Source: Stereum hirsutum FP-91666 SS1 (taxonomy: Eukaryota; Basidiomycota; Agaricomycetes; Russulales; Stereaceae). From it: a stretch of 64,000 nt of DNA. The notes beneath the pieces were generated by a model. The model did not search any database. It was given only the letters and a program-made list of their open reading frames with translations, and was not told the DNA's origin. Below are positions 1 to 14,396 of this stretch, in pieces. Location of the stretch: contig NW_006763135.1 of assembly GCF_000264905.1 (NCBI RefSeq), positions 971,179 to 1,035,178 on the forward strand, read 5' to 3'. Both the position numbers and the translations under genes were made by a program. Numbering within the stretch: position 1 is the stretch's first letter; each line of letters starts with the position of its first letter.

Positions 1-35
1 GACATGTACTGACCTTCTCTGTTTCTTTTCGATAG

Positions 36-338
36 GACTCGTTCATATCTCTCCCCGGCCCCGTACCCTCCGGTTTCAAACCTGCCATGTGCCACGAATC
101 GTTCACCGCAAAGTTCAATATCACTCTCTACGAGCGTCCTCCTTCGATTTCTGCAATGCTCAGGACGGGACCGGAAGATGACTGGAAGAAGGTTGGGAGC
201 TATGTGATCGAGGAAGGCGCCCTGGAGTTTGGCGGAGAATATGCAGGAGGTTCCGACCACGGCGAGTCGGAGCAGCGATCTAGGGATGGCGAACAGGAGA
301 GTCTGGCTACTGGATCCGCGGGGGAGCACGTAGATTGA
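36..338 (+). CDS. 3'-terminal exon of an unidentified gene (5' part outside window)
   Basis: An acceptor (pyrimidine-rich tract then gatag) ends at 35. From 36 an open frame of 100 codons runs to a TGA at 336-338. The frame is open upstream of the first ATG (87), so this is the last exon of a gene that starts left of the window. The encoded tail has a compact part with FTAKFNITLYERPP and DDWKKVGSYVIEEG, then an acidic, Gly/Ser/Glu-rich, probably disordered end. I do not recognise the family. The antisense reading frame over the same stretch is a shadow. Confidence 0.45.
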   Translation, partial: DSFISLPGPVPSGFKPAMCHESFTAKFNITLYERPPSISAMLRTGPEDDWKKVGSYVIEEGALEFGGEYAGGSDHGESEQRSRDGEQESLATGSAGEHVD

Positions 339-975
339 TGGCAGGTCTCGGACAGACAATGGACTGGTATCGAAATTCTTGGATTTCTTGGAACCGTTGT
401 GGTCAATATTGCTTATCCAGGCGAGATACATGATTTGGGAGCTTTCTTAACCCAATTTACCCTATATCAAGGCCTTTTTATCCGCCTTTGGCATCCACGT
501 ATGAAGGACATCGTCAAATCTCTCGAAAGGTGCTCATCAGCCCAGCATCCGTGGCGTCCTTGCGGATCCGGTTTTGAAAGTAGACATCCCGAGTTCGTCC
601 GGTGTCGACTCCTTTCTTCTTCATCCAGAAATGGCATCTACCTTCACAAACTGGGCACCGCGAGCAGCATCAATGTCCAGAAATGGATATACCACTTGTC
701 GAACTCCGCGAGAAGCCCTGCTCCGTACCAATCTGGAGTGGTATAAAACTCCGTGGTCCATCGACATCTTCTCCCAGGACCTCTTGTCTCTTACCACCAC
801 CCACTACAGCTCCGCCATCACTGACGGCGACACCACCTTTTCACCATGTACACAGCGCTCCCAAAACCGGGACCCGAAGCACAAAACCACCCGCCCTCGC
901 TGACTTTGGCAGAGCTCTACACGCCACGATACTATCGCCCTTTCATCGGTCTCATTGCTTGGCCTCCCTTACCGT
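339..975. other. Intergenic stretch, no gene supported
   Basis: Several overlapping open frames of 100-125 codons exist here but none shows a recognisable domain or a phase-consistent splice chain. A TATA-like gtataaaac lies at about 739-747 and an ATG at 846 opens a short frame; this could be the leader or promoter of the next gene, whose start is placed at 976. Confidence 0.3.
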
Positions 976-2830
976 ATGAGGAATATGCAAAAGCTCTTAC
1001 GGCTCCAAATATTGGGGTTTGTGATAGGAGGCCCGGCAAGGCTGAACGGGTCGGTCTTTCAATCCGATGAAGTGCATCGAGCGTTGGGAGCCGGTTACTG
1101 ACAGGGGTCTTACCTTACTATATGCTATCACAGCCAGGTGTATTAATCGACGGTATATTTTCGTTGGCTTTAGTTCCTCGAAGTCCATAGTTCTCAACTT
1201 TTTTGAATTGTTCAGGACCCTACGAGGGTGGTTATGTGAGTATCGATGTCAACATGATGACCATGATGCCCACCGAAGCAGCTCCAGGTCAGTCACGGTC
1301 GGAAATAACACTTTCGATTTATATGCAGTGTTTCCTGATTTCTTTCTCACTATGATACAGGTCAATATCACCGTCCTAGCTTCCTCAGCAAGGAATGGAT
1401 ATATTACGCTGATCCGAGCGAAGCGCCGAAACCGAGGACGAACTATGGTACGCTATCCTATTTTTTGTGATCTTCCGTAGGCAAGCGCTCCGAAATAATT
1501 TGTGCCAGCCAGAGAAGTTGACATCTTTGAAGACTAACTAGCCATCTGATCGTAATGTAGGTCACTATAAATCCGTAGTCGACTTAGGATCTTCGAACTG
1601 TGGTCAGGTATGGAACCTGATGACGGCCATCCGCGGTTCCTGCACGGTGAGGTTTCTGCCCTAGCCCATCTCCTTTTACCAATGATCGTGTACCTCGTCT
1701 CTTCACCCTCACTCGCTGTGCCTCTACCCTTTGTTCTTCGTCCCGGCCTATCTCTCCTCCTTCGACTTTTGGCAGCGTGCTGAAGACATCGAAATAGCCC
1801 GAACATGACAACCGTCCAGGAATTCTCATCCTAGCGAAGAAAGACTATCGCTTCTCGATACCTCCAGGGTGGCATCCGCATGACCTGAAGTGGACGGATG
1901 CGTGCGAGTCGTCACTTATAGGTACGTCTTGCCCTTGGTCTTCTTCTTCCTCTTCTTGTGTGATTCACGACACCGTCGTCGAGAAATTGAGTTGATGAGT
2001 GAGGGTTGTAGTGAAAATCAAGGACTACAAGATTCCGAGGAATGGTAGGCTTGAGTTTAGGGACATGGTGATGGACGTGAGTTTGTTTTGTGGTTTTACC
2101 CCCTGATGCACCTCGCGCAAATTTTCCTTCCTTTATTATAACATGAACGGTCTTCAACTTAATGACCGTCAATATGCTCGCATTTTACTCTATATAACTT
2201 TCGGCAACCCTCTGACATACTCCGATAGCTTCCAGGAGACACACCGCCGAAGAGATCCCGCAGCTTCGATGTTTTCACTTGTAACGGTGACGGGATATAC
2301 CCGGTGGAGATCATTAAAGATGATCAAGGGGTAGTCAGCTGCGTGTTAGTACCCTATCCTACCCTTCTCCTCCATCTTTTATCTGCTAATTATCCATTGC
2401 CTCAACGTGCTACAAATATAGCAAAGTCCACTTCCAGTCCAGCGACATGGAATTACCTCCTGATGAGGACGTCGATATATTCAGTAGTTTCCGCGGACCA
2501 GACGCAGCAGCGGCTGCGTCGGATTTATTGTTCTTGGCGTTGTTGAACAGCGTGATGACGAGGACGGAGGGGATAGATATCTCTGGTGGCTCGCGTGGCG
2601 GGGGCGGCACAGGTAGTGGTTCAGCTGCACGCGAAAGTGAGGACTCGAGCGGTGGAAATAGAGAAGGAGATAGTGGGAGCGGAGTTGGTAGTTCTGGTGT
2701 CGTCGGTGGGAGTCCCTGTCCTAACGGAGCAGCAACCTCTAGCACCGGCTCGCCTGGCGCTGGTGCCACTTCCACTTCTAGTACGCCTTTGAACAGGCCT
2801 GCTAGACTTCGGAGCTCGAGGAGGTTTTGA
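976..2830 (+). CDS. Seven-exon gene of unknown function
   Basis: Proposed exons are 976-1093, 1216-1287, 1361-1447, 1561-1607, 1798-1921, 2236-2330 and 2438-2830 (about 311 aa). All six junctions have GT-AG ends and keep phase, which is why I believe the gene although no exon alone is convincing. Readable blocks are VIGGPARLNGSVFQSDEVHR (residues about 14-33), GPYEGGYVSIDVN, SFLSKEWIYYADPSEAPKP, KKDYRFSIPPGWHPHDLKW and FDVFTCNGDGIYPVEI. The last exon turns into a Gly/Ser-rich low-complexity tail before TGA. I recognise no domain. The start is uncertain: an extra upstream exon is possible, and the 190-nt and 314-nt introns before exons 5 and 6 could hide small exons. Confidence 0.45.
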
Positions 2831-3361
2831 TTCTGCGTTCGGTGAGTTTACGTTCGCCTGTGTGTACTTGTGGTTGGCCGTTTCTCCCGTATTTATCGTT
2901 CCTTCTCAAACCCAAAATGCTGGTGATGTTTCCTGCAAGACTGGTGGTACGTCGTGCGGTGAAGGGGATGTTTGGTCGAGATGGATGAACTAGAGGTGTG
3001 GCGCGCCGCAGTCCAGCTGGAGGACCGACGGTTTGGTCCTCAGTTCCAATGCCGGGTGTTTGGCCAAAGTCTCTGTTCTTCCTTGTTCTCGGTCACGATT
3101 TGCGATTTCTTGAGCTTACGTTGATTTTTATGCCACCGCGTTTGCTCCTTGAGCACGGTAGGTGAGATTGGAACCTCTCGATGAAGAAGCTTCAGGATCA
3201 ATGAGCATAGAGGAGAGAAAGATGCAATTGACAACGGACGTTTATGATTGAAGACAACGACACCTGAGTGACACCGACTGTAGTATGTGTATGGCGACGA
3301 ATTGTAAGTATAGCAAACTGAAATCCCGTAAACCTTGACGCAAGATATGCAAAACCACTCA
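2831..3361. other. Intergenic, nothing recognisable
   Basis: About 530 bases between two genes that point at each other. It should hold both 3' untranslated regions. Only short unsupported frames are present. Confidence 0.4.
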
Positions 3362-5499
3362 TCAATCCTCCAGTGCTACATAGTACGTTGGTAGAACTTC
3401 CTTGCACTCCACCATGAACCACAATGCCTTTGATGAAGTACCTCCTGCCACCTCCTTCTCGTCCCCCTCAGCGAAAGACCGCCTCACCAACTGCACAAAC
3501 GTGCCCTTCAATCCCCATCCTGACATCAACGCCTTGACCTCTGTATCCTTCAGCACTACCTCAATGTCGTCTCGCAAGGGGTTGTGAGTCCCCAACTTGA
3601 TGGCCGGTGAATCGACAAGATTGTCTACGACCGGGCGAGGGACATCAGGTCCGTACGTCCTTCCGTCGATATATGCTCCCCAAGGACGCATGATCGCCCT
3701 CCCGAACTTCGTCCTCAACTCTTCCTCGACCCTCTCCTCGTCACTTAAACCCACAGACGAGCCTACATCAGCACCTGCCTCACCCGCACCCTCGTTCATC
3801 GTCTCCGCCTCAGAATACTTTGTACTGTGCACAACCCTCGTCGCCACCTCCACACGACCTGGGACATGCGTATCCTTGATCCCGTCCGGCAGCATCTTCC
3901 AATAGTCATCCAGAGTATCCCAGCCGCTAACCGCGTCAGCTTGGGCTGGGATGACGGCGTCGGGGTCTAGCTCGTCGAGTTCGTGGGCGAGGCTGTTGAG
4001 GTCTACCAGGACTTCGGGATCCGCAGGGTCAACGACGAGTCCGGGTTCGGTGGGGCTAGGGATATCGGTAGTAGTATTGGGATCTGAGATGGGCGTGGTA
4101 TGGCTGATATCGGTGGAAACGACAGGCGCGGTCCCTAGAGTTGAAGGCTCGATAGCAGAATCACCGGCGACAGCGCTATCATGCTCCTCCACTTCTTTTA
4201 TGCCGCTCTCCAAATCTTCAGCTGGCACCTCATTGTCGTCATCCGACGCAGTTGCGTGATCGTACCAAGCGCGATGGCCGGGCGAGAGGGAGAAGTTCTG
4301 AATCTTAGGCAGCTCGACCATGGCCTGCTCCGTGGCCTTCAACGCGTCGAGAAGACCAGTGCGCATATGTGCGTCGGGGAAGACGTCGCATTGGATGAGG
4401 TAGCGGAGATAGAACCGGACGATGAGAGGGAGGAGTTCTAAAATACGTCGAGACCTGTAGAGTCGGTTTACGAAAGCGTCATTTGAGATCAATGTCAGCA
4501 TCAAGAGAAACCCGATTCAGAATAGATCTAGAGGTAATAAGATGTTAGGGAAGAAAAATGAAGAAAACACGTACAGTAGCATACCGCGATCTATAGCCCA
4601 ACTCGAGAAAAACATCCTCACAGTCCCCTCCGGGTCACTGAAAAATCTGTCCCTTCTTTTCTCCTGTTCCGCCTTCCTGATATTCACCTTTTCTTCCAAG
4701 CTCATACCGAACGTCGCCTCGATGAACGTGTCCCTGTCCTTCGGGCCAAGAGGGTGGAAGAGAAACGGCCTTCCTCTCCTAGGTCCCCCGGTCCCCCTTC
4801 CTCCTCTCCCTCGAGCGTAACCACGACCGCGGCCGCGATCGTTAGAAGCCCCGCGACTCATAGACGCGTCGAAGTAGACCGGAGGGCGGTTGGGATCATT
4901 ATGATCGGGTTCATCGTCAGAGATATCACCGCTACCTCCCCCACCGGTGGCGTCTTCGTCGTTCCCATCGGGGAGAGGGTCTCGCCAGGCAGCCTCGAAA
5001 ATGACGCCTATGAAATATGCGAACTGGGAAAAGGCATTGTTAGAAAGAGATATATGCGAATACATTGAAGCGATAGAGTAAGTACGTGCAGCGCGAATAA
5101 AGGAGAATCAGGAGAAAGGAGTACACACCTGATTCCACATTGTCTCCAGACGCATCTGCCCTTTCGGGTGATAATCCCACCACGCGTTCTTCCTGTCTGA
5201 ACGGAAATCATCCGTGGCCTGTTTCAAGAGTTCCTCCTGAGACAAATCCCTGAAGATATACAGTGTGAGCAACGACACCACCAAAACCAAACAATCTGAA
5301 CGAAAGAAAGGGTGAATCGATATTTAACTCACTGATCATATTCACGTGGTGAACAACGGTCCAGTTCCAACCAATCTTGGAACCAAGTGGCGCGTGCCAG
5401 CGCAGGTGGTGCGTACACCAGAGGAAGGGAGGGTCGTGGTACATCTTCAGGCTCAGGCAGGTTAGGAGGACGTTCTGGACCAAAGTATAACTTTGCCAT
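3362..5499 (-). CDS. Conserved-looking protein of unknown function with an RGG/RG tract
   Basis: Four exons on the minus strand: 5499-5333, 5249-5129, 5023-4575 and 4454-3362, giving 609 aa. Phases agree at every junction and the third donor is a strong GTACGT. The N-terminal part (residues 1-125) is compact and Trp-rich (ATWFQDWLELDRC, KNAWWDYHPKGQMRLETMWN, FAYFIGVIFEAAW). About residues 148-175 form an Arg/Gly tract (DRGRGRGYARGRGGRG) of the kind that binds RNA or is arginine-methylated. A helical region follows (SRRILELLPLIVRFYLRYLI), then a long acidic Ser/Thr/Asp-rich stretch and a short ordered end. I do not recognise the family; an RNA-related role is only inferred from the RGG tract. 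The start is the first ATG and fits the coding pattern. Confidence 0.7.
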
Positions 5500-6246
5500 G
5501 ACAGGTACTCAGATAGATGATTTGGTGGTGAAAGATCTGAGGAGGGTTGGGGAGGTTGGTCGTTGTGAAAGCCAGGTTTATATATTGAGAGAAAGAAGCA
5601 GCTCGAGAGAAAGAAGCAGCTAGCTTGTTAAAGAACAAAGGATCGCCGGCGACGAGAACGCTTGGGCCACTGGATGACGGCACCCACAAAACGCCCTTTG
5701 TGTGGCCCATCAAATCTTAGATGAGATCTAAGTTCATTGTTAGTTCCCAGAGAAGAGCATCGATGCAAACGGGAAGTCAGTGCCCGGGAAGGAGGAGCAT
5801 CAACGCAAGCTTGAAGCCATACAAAGCCACATCGCGGCAGTGAAATACCCCTATTGCACAGACCACATTCATTCCCTGGTAGGATGAATGGGGCATGAGC
5901 AATAGGGGCCTTTGGCTTCGAAATGTGGTCTTGCACGCCTCTTAAGCTGGTCTCATGGGAGTTTTCAAGAGTGACGATGGTGAGAAGAGGGAGAACGTCG
6001 CGATAACGCTACATGTTCCTTCTTTTGGATATGTGGCACTTCTGTGGCCCGTCTCCCTGCTGAAAGGAACACAACTGAAGCGTTTGCACACATCATAGCC
6101 TGCATGGTGAAAGTGATGGCTACAAACAATACATTCTACATTCATTTGTTGCTTCTCTCCTCGCTACATAACATAAACAGAGCAAAAACAGTGTGTCCAA
6201 GACCGAGGGTCCAATCCCTCAAGCCGACCCATTTCAAAATATAAAC
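5500..6246. other. Intergenic; short local duplication
   Basis: About 750 bases upstream of the RGG gene and downstream of the P5C dehydrogenase gene. A near-perfect duplication of about 16 bases (gagaaagaagcagct) sits at about 5588-5620. Open frames here have no domain or splice support. Confidence 0.35.
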
Positions 6247-8684
<2,438 letters not shown>

Positions 8685-9309
8685 TGTGTACGAGGTTATT
8701 TTACCGTCTGAGGAACGATTTCAGTCGATGTAGGTGGGAGTGGGAGCAGCGGTGAAGGATGGTCAGCTGGTGGGTAAGACGAAAGAAGAATGGTTTCAGG
8801 TATGGTCCGGACCTGTTTGTTTTTGTGTGCTATATCTTGGCTATATCTGTGACTCGTACAGGAGCACAAGGACGGATCGATGAACGAAGGTGCCACTGCT
8901 CGCGGATGTGCATATGGCGGAAGTCCGCCATGGCGAGATCGGAAGACGCCTACCCGCCAATAAGTTGTGGATTCGGGATTTTTGGGCCACTTATCTCCAT
9001 TGGATATGTTTTTTTCTTTGCCCCTGTCACAAAGCGGGGTGGCACTGCGGCGACGCGGACAGAGCGGTCATTTGTGGCACGATCAAACATGCTGAAGAGG
9101 AAACGACAGCGATGATACCAACGGCTCAAGTATTTAGGACAACATTGGGTTCTAAGAGTAGTCGACAATTCATGACCATCCCGTCCACGTTGTCTCGAAC
9201 CTGCAGAAACACACGCCACAGGGATCGAAGCATTATCAGAGCGCAACATACTCTAACAAGAAAGCAACAGACGTGTCTCGCACGTCCATGTCGAGACTGA
9301 ATTCCTTCC
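8685..9309. other. Intergenic, nothing recognisable
   Basis: About 625 bases holding the P5C dehydrogenase promoter and the 3' region of the Myb gene; both genes are on the minus strand. Overlapping short frames on both strands look random. Confidence 0.35.
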
Positions 9310-12051
9310 TCACTCTTCAGAATCATCATCCGAACTCGACGACGAAGACGGACTATCCTGACGAGCACCCTCCGAATTATTCGCCGTTACAGCCGCCGCC
9401 GAGCCTGCATCTACACCATCCCCCTCATCGTCTGAATCAGCCACGGCCTCGGCACTCGTGAACTGCTTGATTTGTCTCGGGCGACAACTCGACTCAGGCG
9501 GCAGGTGGGTATTCTTGACGAGTAGTATGTCCATGATTTCTATAACACCACAGGTGACGCCAAAGAGACTGATCAGCGACTAAGATTGGGAGAGACAGTT
9601 GAACGAAGGCACAACGAACCAGCATGCGTCATGTTCTCATGTCCCTTGATGCTATGTCTCATGGTGTGCCAGCGTCGTTGGAGGTTATGAGGGCTGAAGA
9701 AGTTCCAGTTCGAGTCCGGGAGGGTCTTCCAGTCGATCTCCGTATCATCCCGGACGTTCAGGGAGTTCACTCTATGGTAGGCAATTTATAAAAAAGACCA
9801 AGCAATCAAAGCTAAAGGAACGGCGTACTTATGCACCAAGATGAAGGAATCTTGTAGGCCCCACCGTGGTTTATGGCCCTGCGTCTTGAACGATCGATTC
9901 AACGAATCCAACCTACATCGACAAAAAATATAATCAGTAAATTAACCGTACATTGAAGCGAATGTTTGGTGTGGACAGTCATACCATTTAATCCGACATT
10001 GTTGTCTTCCTCTCTTGTTCCCCATCTTCTCGCTCACAACACCCCAAAACACGTCGTTTTCGGTATCCTTTCCCTGATTCACGGTCATATCCTTCACAAT
10101 TTCAGTGAGCTGGGCTTCTTCCGCCTTGCTCCATGCTCCTACAAAAATAACAAGTCGTCAGCGAGGGCAATCATACATGAGGGGGAAATTACTGACCGGC
10201 ATTCCGTTCGGAACGGTTCTGTATATGATTTCGATATCGATCACGACAGTCCTGAGCCATTCGGCCCACCCTTGCGCTGACCTTCTCCCATTTAGGGCCG
10301 AGCTCGAGGACCGCTCTGCATAATGGAAAACCCGATTATAAGACAACAGACAGTAGTATAATTTGAGTATCGCTTAGTGCATAATTGAGAGGCGTGGCGT
10401 GACGGTTCTGGTAGGTAAGAGGGGACTTACGACTCAAGCAGCTCGTCCTCGCTCTTCACCCACTTGCCTTGAAGTTTGAGAGGATGACGCGTCCGACGGA
10501 CGTGGTGATATACACCGATGATAGGACGCATAGGGACCGCCAGCGCTATATAAATCGAGTAAATATCCCTTGAAATTATAATGTGAAGGGGATGTGAGAC
10601 GTACTAATTTCAGACCAGAACGCCTGATCTTTTGACTTTTTATCGTCCGGCCAGATGATTCTCATCAAGTCTTCTTCAGACATTCCTTTCTCCTGCGAAA
10701 GTACGGATTGTTATTCACTGGTCAGCGACGCTCTACTACAGTACCTGGCGGAACTCACAGCCCTATATCTCTCTATCGCCTCTTCTAACTGCTGTTCCTC
10801 GATCGCAGAGAATTTGCCCTTTTTGTACACCAAACCTGCAATAACTATCGTGAATATTTGTGCAAGTAATCCCCCACAAGCAGCGGTCAGTCTTTTTTGG
10901 CGAGACGAATATTACATACCTTCGTTCTTGGCCATCTCTGTCAACTTTTGCGAGCTCAACCACTTGCTTGCCAAGATCTGTTGGTTTTCCGATATATCCG
11001 GAGCCGGTAACTCAAAGTTCGTGATCCTCTTGCTCTGAGCCCTTGAGCCCGAGCGTGAATCCCGAGTCGTTGGGCCGGCTTGCCCCGAACTTGATGCTTG
11101 TGATGGTACGCCCCTGATAGCATTCGAAGGCGCGGACTTTTGAGCGAGCGGTGGAATAGGCGGTGGAGCAGGTGCAGCGTGTGGATGAGGGTGAGGAGGG
11201 ATGCTAGAGAAATCGAGGTTCGCGGCCGTTGCAGCATCACCGAGAGTACGGAGAACGTTCGCGATTTTACTAAAATCGGCGCTTTGAACGGCATTCATGA
11301 GATCCTCCGAGCTGGCGTTAACAAGAAATCCCGGGGGGAGATCGAGTGCCGCGAATGGATCATCTGAGACGCCGTTGAGACCTGGTGCTCCTAGTGCGGG
11401 ATATGCATACGGAGGAACAGGAGCGCCAGGTGCGGGGAAAGGCATGTAACCCGGCTGATGAGGTGTATAAATGGTATCCTCAGCCTGCTGGGATTCAGAG
11501 GTATTGACCTGAGCGGTAGCGGAAGCAGCAGAGACGACGGCGTTCAAGAAAGTCTGAGGATCCATAGTGGGAAAATCGGAGGGAGCAGTTTCGACAGTGC
11601 CAGTGCCAGTACTGATATCTGCGGTACTCGAGGAAGCGTCAGTGTTTTTATGCACTTTTGACTTGCTTTTCTTCTTTTTCTTTTTCGGTAGCTCGGCCTC
11701 GTTCGAGGCCTCCGGGTGCTGGAGACCAACGTCCGTGGCAGAAGGGTCGTTCGATGTCGTAGTGGAAGCCGTGGCGGTCGACTCATCGTGGTTCTTCTTC
11801 TTCTTTTTCTTCTTCTTCCTCTCGCTCACATATTCACCCTCTCCAACGCCATCCACAGTCTCCTCGACCTCTTCCTCGACCTCTTCTCTCGCCCGCTTCT
11901 TCTTGTGTTTCTTCTTCTTCTCGCCCCCAACCTGAGGGTTCAGGAAAGCATTATTAGCTTGTCCTACCGCATGCTGCAGAGCACGTTGAACATCAGATGA
12001 GAGAGCCGAAGACTGTGGTGTCGCCTGAGACTGCAGAGTGGATGAGGACAT
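9310..12051 (-). CDS. Reb1/TTF1-like Myb DNA-binding protein
   Basis: Nine exons: 12051-10920, 10835-10759, 10692-10605, 10545-10431, 10315-10197, 10138-9985, 9912-9829, 9771-9620 and 9539-9310 (716 aa). Residues 1-377 are low complexity, with Lys-rich blocks of KKKKKKKK type and Pro/Ala-rich stretches. Residues about 378-640 form a Myb/SANT array: GKWVKSEDELLESAVLELG with DCRDRYRNHI, then AWSKAEEAQL with QQCRIKWLDSL, then a longer third unit ending LQRRWHTMR. This array plus a preceding helical domain is typical of Reb1 (yeast), Rtf1 and TTF-I, which bind rDNA terminators, stop RNA polymerase I and block forks; Reb1 also acts at promoters. The tail is acidic and Ser-rich. The exact paralogue cannot be told by eye. 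It is divergent from the F-box gene at 12306. Confidence 0.85.
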
Positions 12052-12305
12052 GAAAGCAGGATAGGGGACGCGCTCTGTGGCCCGCAGACTTTAGGGTGGG
12101 CGTCGACGCGAAAAGGGAGGAAAAGAAATTTGGCACCGAGAATATGGTGGACGGCATTTGCCGCGACGGAGTTGTTCGAATCGTGGGCCACACTCGTTGC
12201 CCGACGTGCGCTTGTTCAGACTCGTTCTGGTCGACTGTCAAGATCAAGACGCACTATCAGTTCCTCGGCCCAGAATACTTGCCTTTCCTCAGCGAATTAA
12301 TCTCT
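12052..12305. promoter_or_regulatory. Shared promoter region between divergent genes
   Basis: 254 bases separate the ATGs of the Myb gene (minus) and the F-box gene (plus), so both promoters and leaders must share this stretch. I see no convincing TATA box. The F-box frame is open upstream to 12096, but the ATG at 12306 fits the start of the F-box. Confidence 0.4.
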
Positions 12306-14036
12306 ATGGCGGCTCCATTTCTACCCACAGAAATGCTTTTCCGTATCTTTTCTCTCTTAGACCGAGCTTCGAATGCTCGGAATGCCCGCGTCTGCAAGTC
12401 ATGGACAGAGGCAGCTCTCGACCGAGTGTGGAAAGAGCTGGATGACTGGACAGTCCCTTTGACTCATAGCATCCCCACAGCTAAGCTTAGTCCCCCATGG
12501 AACGAGGTCGTGAGTCTACATCTCCACGGACTTCCTCCTGCGAATTTCGCTCAGTGCTGATACACTGAAATTTCTCAGCTATTTGAACGACCGTTCGTGG
12601 CCACGGACTGGAATGTCCTACTCGCCAACGCACATCGCGTCCGCACTATCGGTAATACCCACAATATATGCATCGACTGGTCAGAAAATGCATGGCAACA
12701 AATCCAGAGAACTTGCCCGACAGGGCAAGTATTTCCCAATCTGAAATGTCTTCGTGGGGATTTCCGCGTACGGTCATTCCCTGATTTTCTGATGCATGGA
12801 TCCGTTTTCGAGCTTCATCTCTTTTGCTACCTGGAGAGTTTTCTGTACGAAAACTCAGAAGTCCGGCATATAGCCAAACGACTAGCCAACCTTACCTCTC
12901 TCACACTCGAAGCCGAGCTCGAAACGGAAGGAGACTCGATGGATATGGAAGAAGCCTGCGGATTTGTCGCCAGTTTTACAAAACTCGAGACACTTGTTAT
13001 TCCCCTTTACTCATTCTATGGAAACGCTGTGAAGTGTCTGTCAACTATGGGATCGCTGCGGACAATTACTGTTGATCCCACGAAGATTCTGGCCTCCCGC
13101 GGTGCGCACTGGCCGTTCGAGAACATGAAAGCCATGCCTGTCCTGTTTCACGGTGCCTTCCCCTCTTTACAGGAGTTGTCTTTCGGGTCCTCGCTTGCGT
13201 GCGCACAGACCTTCTTGGCGGATGCACACTTCCCAGCGCCCTCGCTCCGATCGTTGTGGCTCCGTGCTACTGATCTCGACTCCACCATCATTAACGATAC
13301 TACCCCCCGTGCGCTCCGTGACCTTCTACGTCTCCTCGCGGATAAATTTTCTTCCCTCGAGCAGCTAGAAATCATCATGAACCCAGTGGGCAGCTACACA
13401 GGAGAGGATTTCCAAATGCTCCCAATCGACTTCGCCGACATCAGTTCCATCACCCTCTTCAAGAGCCTCACATCCTTTGTGCTCCGCCACGCTCACCCTA
13501 TCAAGGCCTCTGACGAGGACATAGAGTCCCTTGCATCGCAGTGGCCCACGTTGAAAAAACTCATCCTCAACCCCTATCCCTCATTCCCCTCAGAACCGAT
13601 ACTCAGCCGACGTGCCCTGATATCCTTCGCAGACCACTGCTTAAACCTCCGCGAATTAGGTCTATACATTCAGACGGCAGCAACTCCTCTCCCCCTACGT
13701 TCGGCGTTTGATTTTTCCGACAGACGCTTTGCACGTCTTTCCGTTCTTAACCTCGGGTACTCGAAGTACGATCCAAAAGAGCGTCCTGCACTTTGTCGGT
13801 TCTTGTTCCGCCTGCTTCCAGATGGGTGGTGCAACCTCAGGACAAATATGATGGATGGGAAAGGCGCTTCAGAGGATTTGGATGAGCCGGACGGGTTCGG
13901 GACTCGCTCTGCCGAGAAGCTATCCGCTCTGGAGTTTTGGCCTACTATCGAAGAGATGTTGAAGTTGATGGCAGAAGTGAAGGAAGAGGGCGAGAGGGTG
14001 CAGCGCTCCGAGTTGAGGGCTGCGAACAGGAGATAG
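12306..14036 (+). CDS. F-box protein
   Basis: Two exons, 12306-12509 and 12579-14036, joined in phase through a GTGAGT donor (553 aa). The F-box is at the very N-terminus (residues about 4-45: FLPTEMLFRIFSLLDRAS, then ARVCKSWTEAALDRVWKEL). The rest has repeated Leu-rich segments (LANLTSLTLEAEL, FPSLQELSFGSSL, WPTLKKLILNP), as in the degenerate LRR domains of agaricomycete F-box families. Such proteins bring substrates to SCF ubiquitin ligases through Skp1; the substrate here is unknown. The long second exon without introns is common in this expanded family. I choose the ATG at 12306 because the upstream in-frame extension has no conserved look. Confidence 0.85.
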
Positions 14037-14396
14037 TAGACGGACAGTTCCATTGATATGCTGGGTGTCGTGTTACATATATATGAAGTCGACGTCGTTG
14101 CTAGTCTACCTGTTTTCATCTGAACGAGAGATACGTTTCTTGCTGTTTCTCAGAGCTTTGCCGCCTACGTCGTACAGTACCAAGGACATATACCACATCT
14201 TGATCTCGACCGAAGCTTGTCCTCGATGTCTGTTTCCTACGTATACCTTTGCCATATGAAGAGCTGACTCTGTCCATGCTTTGCGGACGCGAGCATTGCA
14301 GGGGATTGGATGAAGAGCTTCGCGGCGAGCCTAGTTCCAATCGCCACCCGACGGCGCCACACAGCATCTTGTTTCAAGCAACCATCTCCCCCAACC
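14037..14396. other. Intergenic, promoter side of SEC15
   Basis: 360 bases between the F-box stop and the SEC15 start. The frame into SEC15 is open back to 14310, but the ATG at 14397 starts the conserved part. Nothing else is recognisable. Confidence 0.35.
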
